Shown here: piece by piece, positions 8,211-15,146 of the stretch
Layout: every line of letters starts with the position of its first letter
Numbering within the stretch: the first letter of the stretch is position 1
Assembly: GCF_023278045.1 (NCBI RefSeq)
Contig: NZ_CP056783.1
Location: 2,327,501-2,391,500 of the forward strand
Direction of reading: 5' to 3'
Origin: Flavobacterium sp. K5-23
Lineage (GTDB): Bacteria; Bacteroidota; Bacteroidia; Flavobacteriales; Flavobacteriaceae
Length of the DNA: 64,000 nucleotides
The notes under the pieces: model-generated
Seen by the model: only the letters and a program-made list of their open reading frames with translations
Database searches by the model: none
What the model was told of the DNA's origin: nothing
Translations under genes and position numbers: made by a program

Positions 8211-8693
8211 TTATTTCATCAGGTAGACTGTCTTAAATTGTTCGCACACAATTACCATATTTTCGTCAAATTCCTCATTGAAAGGTTTCATTTCTCTTGT
8301 ATAATAATCTTTATGAACCTTTTTCCAATACTCTAATGATTTATCGCCTTCTCCTTCAATTTCAGCAAATTCTGATGTAATCTTGTTGTATGGAACTTGC
8401 TCTACTTTTGTTGTCTTAATTACAGCTTTAGCATTTCCGCTCCAATCTGTTATAATATACTGGTCTCCAACTTTCGGAAGTGACTCATTATTTTTTTCGT
8501 ACCACCATAATGAAGTCGCTGTTGCTCTTTTTATTCCTTTTACAACCAAATCAGCACAGTCATTGGCATCAAATTCATTATCACAAAAGTAGAAGGAAAT
8601 AGGGGTTTTTAGACTTTTATTTTCAGGGTTTTCAGCGATATAATTTTCCCATAGAATTTCAACAGATTTTTTATTTTCCTCGACATCTTTCAT
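8211..8693 (-). CDS. ASCH domain protein
   Basis: A 160-residue protein with an ASCH (ASC-1 homology, PUA-like beta-barrel) domain over most of its length. Diagnostic segments are FYFCDNEFDANDCADLVVKG, the GIKRATATSLWWYE region, PKVGDQYIITDWSGNAKAVI, and AEIEGEGDKSLEYWKKVHKDYY. ASCH proteins bind RNA or modified nucleosides; some bacterial members hydrolyse N4-acetylcytidine. Which activity applies here cannot be told. Start: the ATG at 8693, with the N-terminal MKDVEENKKSVEILW reading as a helix common in this group. It lies between REP copy B and hairpin repeat copy 3. Confidence 0.83.
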   Translation of the reverse strand: MKDVEENKKSVEILWENYIAENPENKSLKTPISFYFCDNEFDANDCADLVVKGIKRATATSLWWYEKNNESLPKVGDQYIITDWSGNAKAVIKTTKVEQVPYNKITSEFAEIEGEGDKSLEYWKKVHKDYYTREMKPFNEEFDENMVIVCEQFKTVYLMK

Positions 8694-8790
8694 ATGATTT
8701 TCAGTGTTTTCAGATTTACAGTTAATTAATAAAAACTAAAATGGTAAAAGAATTAGCTTAGTTAAATTACTATTCATTGGTTTTCGTTAA

Positions 8791-8918
8791 ATGCCTTACG
8801 TTTCGCTGCTTTGATATGGCTGGAAGTTCGTAGCCGCTCAGTTTTCGGCTTAACGAAAACACGATGCGAAACGGTAATTCCACTAAAGCCTCAAATACGG
8901 CAAAACGTGTGTTGGCAT
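8791..8918. repeat. attC-like hairpin repeat, copy 3 (best preserved)
   Basis: 128 bases. Outer ends ATGCC and GGCAT pair perfectly, and ACGTTTCGC pairs with GGCAAAACGT. The core is GGCTTAACGAAAAC, GATGCGAAACGGTAATTC, CACTAAAGCC. The right end GTGTGTTGGCA is 10 bases from the stop codon of the DHFR-like gene; the left end is 98 bases from the ASCH start. Confidence 0.72.
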
Positions 8919-8926
8919 TTCGTGTT

Positions 8927-9466
8927 TTATTTTTTTCGTTTGTAATGATTCTGTGTTATTTGGTTCAGATATGTTTTTGCTCCAATCAGTTCAAATTTCA
9001 GTTCGTTTGGTAATTCTGCAAATAATAAAGAACCGCCACCTAACAAAATCGGAATTGTCGTAATCACCATTTCGTCAATTAAGTCCTCTTTCAAATAGTT
9101 CCGAATTGTGGTTCCTCCATCTACGTATAAACGATTAAAACCTTTTTCGTGAATTTGGTCTAAAATTTCAGTTAACGTTCCTATGACCATAAACGCTTTG
9201 TCTTTATGAGATTTAGGCATTTCTTTTAACTTATTACTCAATACGAAAACAGGTTTGCTATATGTCCAATCAATATCAAATCCGAGTACAGTTTCAAATG
9301 TTGTTCGTCCCATAACAAGTGCGTCAATTCCCTTGTTAAACTCTATATATCCCATATCATTATTGTTGGGATTTGGTATAGAATGCAGCCAATCAATTCC
9401 ACCATTTTTGTCAGCGATATATCCGTCTAAACTTGTTGCGATAAATACACTATTCTTTTTATTCAA
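8927..9466 (-). CDS. Dihydrofolate reductase-like protein (RibD C-terminal domain family)
   Basis: The protein shows FIATSLDGYIADKNGGIDWL at the N-terminus, ALVMGRTTFETVLGFD, FVLSNKL and LYVDGGTTIRNYLKEDLIDEMVITTIPILLGGG. These are the signatures of the RibD C-terminal/DHFR-like NADPH-dependent reductases. The exact substrate is unknown; most single-domain members are uncharacterised. The family starts with a residue just before NKKNSVFIATS. Here that position is a TTG at 9466, giving 179 residues and an 8-base overlap with the upstream protease stop, so TTG is preferred. The alternative ATG at 9493 adds MIVHKKKWE and overlaps the protease by 35 bases across a run of nine A's. The stop is 10 bases from hairpin repeat copy 3. 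Confidence 0.85.
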   Translation of the reverse strand: MNKKNSVFIATSLDGYIADKNGGIDWLHSIPNPNNNDMGYIEFNKGIDALVMGRTTFETVLGFDIDWTYSKPVFVLSNKLKEMPKSHKDKAFMVIGTLTEILDQIHEKGFNRLYVDGGTTIRNYLKEDLIDEMVITTIPILLGGGSLLFAELPNELKFELIGAKTYLNQITQNHYKRKK

Positions 9467-10370
9467 TTCCCATTTTTTTTTGTGTACAATCAATGTACAA
9501 ACTATTGTCTAAAAATATTTTGTTTCCCAACATTCCTGTCATATCAGAAAATTTCATCATTAAGTATTGGGCTTGAGAAAATCCCTCTACATAAGTAACA
9601 TTATTTAAAGGTATTTCGAGGTTGGAAATTTGTATTTTTTGGTTGCAGTTTGCTGTGTATACAGTTAAAACTTTATCCCATGATTGTCCTTTTTCGATGT
9701 TTACTTTTGAGTTGGGTAATTTTAATTTTTCCCATACTTCTTTGCTGGTTAATAATTCATAGGCACTTGTACCCGAATCAAATAAAAATTTATTCTCTTT
9801 CCCATTTAATAAACTTCTAACGATGATTTTTCTTTTTTTGAATTTAAAATCAAAGAGTTTGGTTTGAAATTGAGTGGGCACTTTTGATAAATTTAAAACA
9901 ATATAATTTTCTTTAAAATTGATGAGTGTTTTCCTGTCTTCCAGAATGTCTGCTCCAATAGTCCCAATTATTTTTAGGGAATCATTATTATTGTCATTTC
10001 CTAGATTATAAATTTTGAATTTATCGGAAGTGATTTTTGTTTTTCCAATATAAAAAGATGTTTTTGCAACTTCTTCATTTGTATGTATTTGACGTATATT
10101 TTTAATTGATTTTGAGTAAAGAATAGTGTAGGGCGAACCTGTATCAAATTGCAAATAATAGGTTGCTGTGTCACCCGGAAAATATATAGGAAGCAACAAC
10201 ACATTTTTTTCTGTACCCAACCACGTAAATGGAATAGAACCACTTTCATTTTCGACTGTCAAATAATTTTTTTCCGGAGTAAATTTTTGGTCAAAATAAA
10301 TATAGCCACCAAGTACAGCTAAAACCAAAACGACCATAAAAGTCAACATAATTTTCTTTAAAATTTTCAT
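9459..10370 (-). CDS. Membrane-anchored aspartyl protease-like protein
   Basis: About 303 residues from the ATG at 10370 (frame open to 10394). An N-terminal membrane anchor (IMLTFMVVLVLAVLGGYIYF) is followed by two retropepsin/pepsin-type lobes. Lobe one has LQFDTGSPYTILYS near residue 75 and lobe two has FLFDSGTSAYELL near residue 195, each with the D-T/S-G catalytic signature. An intramolecular pair of Asp motifs suggests a single-chain, two-lobed aspartic protease facing the periplasm. The start at 10370 puts the anchor at the very N-terminus. It is translationally coupled to the DHFR-like gene downstream, an unusual pairing that may reflect a two-gene cassette. Confidence 0.68.
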   Translation of the reverse strand: MKILKKIMLTFMVVLVLAVLGGYIYFDQKFTPEKNYLTVENESGSIPFTWLGTEKNVLLLPIYFPGDTATYYLQFDTGSPYTILYSKSIKNIRQIHTNEEVAKTSFYIGKTKITSDKFKIYNLGNDNNNDSLKIIGTIGADILEDRKTLINFKENYIVLNLSKVPTQFQTKLFDFKFKKRKIIVRSLLNGKENKFLFDSGTSAYELLTSKEVWEKLKLPNSKVNIEKGQSWDKVLTVYTANCNQKIQISNLEIPLNNVTYVEGFSQAQYLMMKFSDMTGMLGNKIFLDNSLYIDCTQKKMGIE

Positions 10371-10456
10371 TTGTTTTTTTTTTACAAATTTCAACTTTAG
10401 AAGACATTTTTTTGCAAAAGTAACACGCCAATTTTACGTCAATCGACTGACAAATT

Positions 10457-10996
10457 TTACAAATAATTGATTTTTAAATTTTTATGTAAATCGTTTTTTT
10501 TGTTTAAACTAATACCGTTTATAATAACTACCAATAATTTCAAGCAAATAATTAACAATAATGGAAATATAAAAAGCGGAAAATGTAGTGATAATCCTTT
10601 TTGAATAAATGGACTTGCGATTTGAGAAACAACTAGTGCAACCGCTATTAGTATTTGAACACTTACTATACTTTTTCCAAGTTCTTTGTTTTTTTGGTCG
10701 TTTGTTTTGTAAGTTAAAATTAACGGGAATATAACTCCTCCAAAAGGTATTATAAGTCCAAATAAACTAGAAAAATTAATCAATTTTGCTCTATCAAGTT
10801 TTATAATTTCTTTGGAGGGAATTAGCTTTTCAGGTTCCGTTTCAAAGATATTTGCAAGAGCCTTCAAGGTAAATCCTTTTGGGATATTACCTGCCTCAAT
10901 CCTTTGAATTGTTCTTAGCGAAAGTCCACTTTTGTCGGCAAGTTCGGTTTGGGTTAAGTTTTTCTCTTCTCTTAAATGTTGAACTATTGATTTCAT
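10457..10996 (-). CDS. XRE-family HTH protein with C-terminal membrane domain
   Basis: The true start is the ATG at 10996 (MKSIVQHLREEKNLTQTELA). The open frame continues upstream to 11119, but that extension is translated hairpin repeat. Residues 1-60 form a Cro/cI helix-turn-helix (LTQTELADKSGLSLRTIQRIEAG). Residues about 80-170 hold three or four membrane helices resembling a DUF4870-like domain (FGLIIPFGGVIFPLILTYKTND). The combination suggests a membrane-tethered transcriptional regulator, perhaps responding to membrane state; no target is known. It starts 35 bases from hairpin repeat copy 4. Confidence 0.82.
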   Translation of the reverse strand: MKSIVQHLREEKNLTQTELADKSGLSLRTIQRIEAGNIPKGFTLKALANIFETEPEKLIPSKEIIKLDRAKLINFSSLFGLIIPFGGVIFPLILTYKTNDQKNKELGKSIVSVQILIAVALVVSQIASPFIQKGLSLHFPLFIFPLLLIICLKLLVVIINGISLNKKNDLHKNLKINYL

Positions 10997-11030
10997 TTTC
11001 GTTTTGTTTGCGGTTCTTGTAAACTTTCTG

Positions 11031-11137
11031 CTAACGTTTTGCCACTTTGAGATAGCTGGAAGTTCGTAATCGCTCAGTTTTAGGCTTAACGAAAACTTGA
11101 TGCGAAACGATAATTGCACTAAAGCCTTGTGTATTGT
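11031..11137. repeat. attC-like hairpin repeat, copy 4
   Basis: Left arm CTAACGTTTTGCCACTTTGA, core TTAGGCTTAACGAAAACTTG then ATGCGAAACGATAATTGCAC. The right end differs from the others (TGTAACTGCCGTTACAG), as if two elements had been joined. The remaining 137 bases to the TPR gene show only AT-rich sequence. Confidence 0.6.
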
Positions 11138-11274
11138 GTAACTGCCGTTACAGGCTGGTTGTTTTTGTCGAAATTATGATTTTAACCGCAAACTTTTCAA
11201 GTTTCCTTTGGCAGATTCCAACTTTTACACTTTTTATTTGCTATTCCAATTTACGTTTCAACTTCATTTTTTTT

Positions 11275-12081
11275 TTAAAATTTCAGAACGGATTTAATGT
11301 CTTCTGAAATTTGCTGTTTATTTTCTATTTGTTCATAAAATTTAAAAGCTTTTTGTCTCATTTTTTCGTCATTTTTAATTTCAGAAACTTTGAGTAAACA
11401 TAATGAATAGTGAATTTTAAAGTTTTCATCTTTTTTATAAGTTGAATAACATCTTTCTAAATATTCTAAACCTTCATCATATTTTTTGTTTTGAGATAAT
11501 AAAACTCCTTTTAGAAATATTACTTCGTCTTTTAATTTTGGATTTGATAATTTATATTTTTCAATTGCGATATTTATATTTTCTAAACCTTTATCTACAT
11601 CTCCGAAAATAGGAGAAGTTAATGCAAAACCATAGTAACCTTCAGGGTTTTCAGGAAACAAAGAAATTATTTCATTATACTTTTTTCTAGCAATTTTCAA
11701 TGATCTATCTTGACCTAATCTTAATCCTTCAGAAGCTAAATTTATTTTAAATTCTAATGTTTTTTTTGATAAACTGTCAGCCATTATATAGCAAGCCATA
11801 GCCTTTTCGTCATTCAATAATCTCAAAGTGTATCCTGTGAAAAAAATTGCATCACAAAATGTCGTGTCGGTTTTGTAAGCTTTAAAGAAAATATTTGAAG
11901 TTATTTTGAGATATTTTGGGTCTAAAGATTTATTCAAATATAAAGTTTCAATACCTAAATTAAAAAGCTTCATTGCTTCCGGATTTTCAGATTTACAATA
12001 CAAGTTTTTACCTTCAAAGTAATCTTGAGAAAAAGTTAAATTAAAGCTTAATATTAGTAAAGTAATAATGATTTTTTTCAT
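11275..12081 (-). CDS. Secreted TPR-repeat protein
   Basis: A 268-residue protein with a Sec signal peptide (MKKIIITLLILSFNLTFSQ, cleavage after SQ likely). Tandem helical pairs typical of tetratricopeptide repeats follow, for example FPENPEGYYGFALTSPIFGDVDKGLENINIAIEKY (residues about 150-180; given here only as a landmark region) and KYDEGLEYLERCYSTYKKDENF. TPRs mediate protein contacts, so an exported scaffold role is plausible, but no function can be assigned. The gene starts 40 bases from the hairpin repeat that carries the intron. Confidence 0.72.
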   Translation of the reverse strand: MKKIIITLLILSFNLTFSQDYFEGKNLYCKSENPEAMKLFNLGIETLYLNKSLDPKYLKITSNIFFKAYKTDTTFCDAIFFTGYTLRLLNDEKAMACYIMADSLSKKTLEFKINLASEGLRLGQDRSLKIARKKYNEIISLFPENPEGYYGFALTSPIFGDVDKGLENINIAIEKYKLSNPKLKDEVIFLKGVLLSQNKKYDEGLEYLERCYSTYKKDENFKIHYSLCLLKVSEIKNDEKMRQKAFKFYEQIENKQQISEDIKSVLKF

Positions 12082-12120
12082 TTTAAATATTTCTGTTTTC
12101 TATGCGGTTTTTTGGGTCAA

Positions 12121-12256
12121 CTTGCCTGTAACGTTTTGTTGCTTTGCTCGGATTTAGGGACTAAATTAAGATTTATCTTTAGGTTAAACACTTTTAATTC
12201 AAGTACAAGACCAACTTCAAATTATGCCGAATACCCAAATCCGGCAAAACCGCTGT
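12121..12256. repeat. attC-like hairpin repeat, copy 5, split by the intron
   Basis: Left arm TTGCCTGTAACGTTTTG (12122-12138) pairs with right arm CGGCAAAACCGCTGT (12242-12256) plus TGGCAA beyond the intron (14165-14170). CGGATTT (12149-12155) pairs with AAATCCG (12237-12243). The core TAGGTTAAACACTTTT is a diverged form of GGCTTAACGAAAAC. With the intron removed the right end reads CGCTGT|TGGCAAATCG, like CGTGTGTTGGCATTTCG of copy 3. The final box is 12 bases from the stop of the 14181-14801 gene. Confidence 0.66.
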
Positions 12257-12805
12257 GTGTGCCCTGCATGAGCAGGACCCACACTGTAAGCTCGAATAAA
12301 AATTCGAAAATACAAATTTACGAATTCTAAAACAAATCTTACAGTGTGTTATTTTTCCAGAGGGTATAAGTCCCTTATGGGCGGATTGAAACCCCGAACC
12401 ATTAGTACGTCGCAAGCTGGTTTATCGTGAGATATGCAGTGAAGGAAGCGAAACGGCAAAATCCGGTACTGACGAACAGAAACGGCATAAGAGGCTGTTA
12501 TACGAGGATAAGCAAGCACAGCATTGCAACGTCCAAAGATTATCAAAATCGTATCTCAGTAGATGTCGCAGGGATTGGACGAAGGAAAAAGCTCTTACCA
12601 GGGGAGGTCTTTGCAACCACGAGTTGGTAAAGTAAAGAAGTCAGCAGAAGTCATAGTACTTGGGGCAACGAGTTGCGAATAGATACCGCACAAGTCTCAC
12701 AAACAAGGAAGGACTGAACGCAAGTGGTTCTTAATTTCTAAAGGAATGACGCAAGTTATAGCCCTAGAAAAGCGGAACAGTAAGAATTTAATGTAAAACT
12801 TAAGA

Positions 12806-14101
12806 ATGATTGCACAAGTAACACATCCTTACAATCTCCAAAAGGCGCTACGTCAAGTAGTAGTCAACAAAGGTAGTGCTGGCGTTGATGGTTTAAAAAC
12901 CACTCAGCTGACGGATTATTTCCGTGAACATAAATCTGCATTACTGGAAGATATTAAGAATGACCGTTATCTACCGCAACCCATTCTTGGGGTGGAGATT
13001 CCCAAAGGAGGCGGAAAGTTCCGACTCTTGGGAATCCCAACAGTAGTCGACAGACTACTTCAACAAGCCGTATCGCAAGCGATGATGCCAAGATTCGAAA
13101 AGGATTTTAGTGTGAATAGTTTCGGATTTCGACCCAATAAAAATGCCCGCCAAGCGGTAGGCAAAGCCTTGGGAAACATTCACGAAGGCTACAATTATAT
13201 TGTAGATATTGACCTAAAGACCTTCTTTGACGAAGTCGATCATTGCTTGTTGCTGAACCTAATTTACCAAAAGGTAAAATGCCCAACGACTTTACGGTTA
13301 ATCCGCAAATGGTTGCGAGTGCCTATACTCATCAAAGGAAAACTGGTCAAACGTAGAAAGGGCGTTCCGCAAGGAAGTCCGATTAGTCCGCTTTTGTCAA
13401 ATATCCTACTCCACGAATTGGACAAGGAATTGACAAGAAAAGGAGTGAAGTTTGTTCGTTATGCCGATGATTTTAGCATTTACACCAAATCGAAAACCCA
13501 AGCCAAAACGGTTGGTAATGCTATCTTTCTGTTTTTGAGAGACAAGCTAAAACTGACTATTAATCAAGAAAAGAGTGGGATTAGAAAACCAATTCAGTTC
13601 ACGATATTGGGATTTTCTTTTGCATCGACTTATCAAAAAGGCGTAAAAGGCAGGTATCAGTTAACGGTAGGAAAGAAAGCTTGGGCAAAACTCAAGCAAA
13701 GTTTAAAGGAAGCGACCCGCAAAACCGCACCTAGAAGTTTCGAGGAACGAATCCGAAAAATCAATGAAATCCAACGAGGATGGTTAAACTATTTTCGGGG
13801 AACGAGTATTCAAGGAAAGCTACGAGATATTGATGGTTGGTTGCGCAATCGTCTGCGCTATTGCATTTGGACGGATTGGAAGAAACCCGAACGCAAAAGG
13901 AAAAACCTGATGCGACTAGGAGTTGATAAAGACCACGCCTATGCTTGGAGCAGGACAAGAAAAGGAGGCTGGCGTATTGCTCAAAGTCCGATTCTAACTT
14001 CTACAATTACCCTACTACGGCTTAAGAAGAAAGGCTATCGGTCTATGTTGGAAACTCACATTGAACTCAACCCATCACTTTGCGAACCGCCGTATACGTG
14101 A
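12806..14101 (+). CDS. ltrA: Group II intron reverse transcriptase/maturase
   Basis: A 431-residue intron-encoded protein. RT blocks in order: GSAGVDGL (RT0/1), IPKGGGKFRLLGIPTVVDR, FGFRPNKNARQAV, the palm motif YIVDIDLKTFFDEVDH, KGVPQGSPISPLLSNILL, and the catalytic RYADDFSIY near residue 220. A maturase (X) domain follows (INEIQRGWLNYFRG, WLRNRLRYCIWTDWKKPERK). No HNH endonuclease is present, as expected for class IIC. It binds its own intron RNA, helps it splice and copies it into new sites. Its last codons (CEPPYT-stop) lie inside ribozyme domain V, so those bases are both coding and structural. No truncation or frameshift is seen. Confidence 0.95.
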   Translation: MIAQVTHPYNLQKALRQVVVNKGSAGVDGLKTTQLTDYFREHKSALLEDIKNDRYLPQPILGVEIPKGGGKFRLLGIPTVVDRLLQQAVSQAMMPRFEKDFSVNSFGFRPNKNARQAVGKALGNIHEGYNYIVDIDLKTFFDEVDHCLLLNLIYQKVKCPTTLRLIRKWLRVPILIKGKLVKRRKGVPQGSPISPLLSNILLHELDKELTRKGVKFVRYADDFSIYTKSKTQAKTVGNAIFLFLRDKLKLTINQEKSGIRKPIQFTILGFSFASTYQKGVKGRYQLTVGKKAWAKLKQSLKEATRKTAPRSFEERIRKINEIQRGWLNYFRGTSIQGKLRDIDGWLRNRLRYCIWTDWKKPERKRKNLMRLGVDKDHAYAWSRTRKGGWRIAQSPILTSTITLLRLKKKGYRSMLETHIELNPSLCEPPYT

Positions 14102-14118
14102 CCCGTACGTACGGTGGT
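14084..14118 (+). ncRNA. Group II intron domain V
   Basis: A 34-35 base hairpin (5' strand GAACCGCCGTATACG, 3' strand CGTACGTACGGTGGT) that forms the ribozyme's catalytic metal centre. The reverse transcriptase stop codon TGA (14099-14101) lies at its tip. Confidence 0.88.
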
Positions 14119-14180
14119 GTGAGAGGCGCACTCCGTTAGTTTCTAGCGGAGCCGTCTACTCGATTGGCAAATCGTTTTTT

Positions 14181-14801
14181 TTATTTAAAATATTTTTTAG
14201 CATCCTCCCAAATTTGATATTTACTATGTTCTCCTAAATAATAGTAAAATTTTCCGTCAGGCTTAATTAGGATAAAATTTCCATATCTGACTTCGTAAGG
14301 GAAAAAGAGTTTTTTTAGTAAATCATCTTTGTCTGCTTTCCAATTTATTCTTTTTTGATAATTATATTCAAGATTATCACATTCGGATGAGTGTATCCAG
14401 AATTGATTAATATTTGCGATTTTGTGCAGTTTTTTTAAGTAATCTCTGTGTAAAACATTCCATCCTGATTTTGAGTTAGTATTTTCATTCTTTTTCGGAT
14501 ATGCAGTTAAATAGTTGATAACAATATTTTGAGTTGAGTCAATTTTTTTTTCGGTCAATTCCGTTAAGTATGATTTTAAATTCTCAAAAGTATTTTTGTC
14601 AAGTTGTCCGAATTTTTTTCGAGTAACCAATAAACCTATTTGAGTTGTATCGTTCTCAAAATATAAATCTAAATTTTTACTATAATCTTTAGTTTTAATG
14701 AAATTTTCTTTACTTATTTTTTCTCCACTTTCATTATAGAAAATTATTGGTTTTTCTTGTCCGAAAGTAAGGCAAGTAAATAGGATAAATATTAATCTCA
14801 T
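14181..14801 (-). CDS. Secreted protein of unknown function
   Basis: A 206-residue protein with a short signal peptide (MRLIFILFTCLTFGQ). The mature protein is rich in Lys, Asn and aromatic residues, with the closing region FPYEVRYGNFILIKPDGKFYYYLGEHSKY. That reads like the strand-rich end of a thioredoxin- or lipocalin-like fold, but no family is recognised. Its stop codon is 12 bases from the repeat box that received the intron. Upstream of its start, at 14827-14832, is TGCCAAC (GTTGGCA in its own sense), the same box that precedes other cassette-type genes here. Confidence 0.65.
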   Translation of the reverse strand: MRLIFILFTCLTFGQEKPIIFYNESGEKISKENFIKTKDYSKNLDLYFENDTTQIGLLVTRKKFGQLDKNTFENLKSYLTELTEKKIDSTQNIVINYLTAYPKKNENTNSKSGWNVLHRDYLKKLHKIANINQFWIHSSECDNLEYNYQKRINWKADKDDLLKKLFFPYEVRYGNFILIKPDGKFYYYLGEHSKYQIWEDAKKYFK

Positions 14802-14837
14802 AGTCTGATATTCAGGTTAAATTTTTGCCAACTAGTA

Positions 14838-14905
14838 TATAGTCGCTACAAAGTAGCGCCTATACACCCAAAATCGGGTAGATAGGCGCTATTGCGTAGC
14901 GGTAT
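14838..14905. repeat. Long near-perfect palindrome
   Basis: CGCTAC and GTAGCG form the outer arms, then TAGCGCCTAT (14854-14863) pairs with ATAGGCGCTA (14882-14891), then ACCC and GGGT around AAAATC. This gives a cruciform or RNA stem-loop of about 60 bases. It is unrelated to the other repeats in the window and lies about 40 bases upstream of the 14181-14801 gene. Bases 14906-15007 hold nothing recognisable. Confidence 0.6.
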
Positions 14906-15007
14906 CTAAACAAATATATAAATAATAATTTTATTACAAATCATCTGTTTGTTATATATATTAAGGATGAATTTACATAAGGGTATTATTGAAAATAAGA
15001 CGCTCTC

Positions 15008-15087
15008 AATAGCCCCGATAGAAACGAAAAACCTTGTGAGGGCTGGCGTTTAGCCCTCACAAGGTTTGTAGTGTATAGCGGGAGGAG
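15008..15087 (+). repeat. Boxed hairpin element E1 (ATAGCCCC...ATAGCGGGA)
   Basis: Starts with ATAGCCCCGATAGAAACG (15009-15026) and ends with ATAGCGGGAGGAG (15075-15087). Between them is a perfect 16-bp stem, AAACCTTGTGAGGGCT (15029-15044) with AGCCCTCACAAGGTTT (15052-15067). The same end boxes enclose an unrelated hairpin at 59301-59370. It may also act as a terminator between the helicase gene and the accessory region. Confidence 0.6.
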
Positions 15088-15146
15088 ACTTCATTAAAAA
15101 CGAAATCATTCTGCTCCAAGAAAAAAGAAACGTATTTTCTTAGGTG

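Larger units (their letters stand above)
12257..14164 (+). mobile_element. Group IIC intron with reverse transcriptase
   Basis: A complete class C group II intron of 1,908 bases. The 5' end is GTGTGCCCTGCATGAGC. The domain I-III ribozyme region shows conserved IIC stretches (GTGAAGGAAGCGAAACGGCA, GTCAGCAGAAGTCATAGTAC, GGAAGGACTGAACG). Domain V at 14084-14118 has the GAACCGCCGTATAC...GTACGTACGGTGGT hairpin. Domain VI has a CTCCGTTAG/CTAGCGGAG-type stem and the 3' end CTACTCGAT. These ends match the well-known Oceanobacillus iheyensis IIC intron in layout. Class IIC introns home through reverse transcription into DNA hairpins (terminators or integron attC sites), and here the target is a hairpin repeat. 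All parts look intact, so it may be active. It is transcribed opposite to the neighbouring genes. Confidence 0.9.

Noticed and set aside
10997..11119. N-terminal extension of the XRE regulator (MQLSFRIKFSLSL...)
   Set aside because: It is translated hairpin repeat; the HTH domain begins at the internal ATG at 10996.
12112..12630. Several 60-75 codon reading frames on both strands within the intron's 5' part
   Set aside because: They lie in ribozyme domains I-III, which are structured RNA with no coding selection; each is short and lacks a recognisable product.
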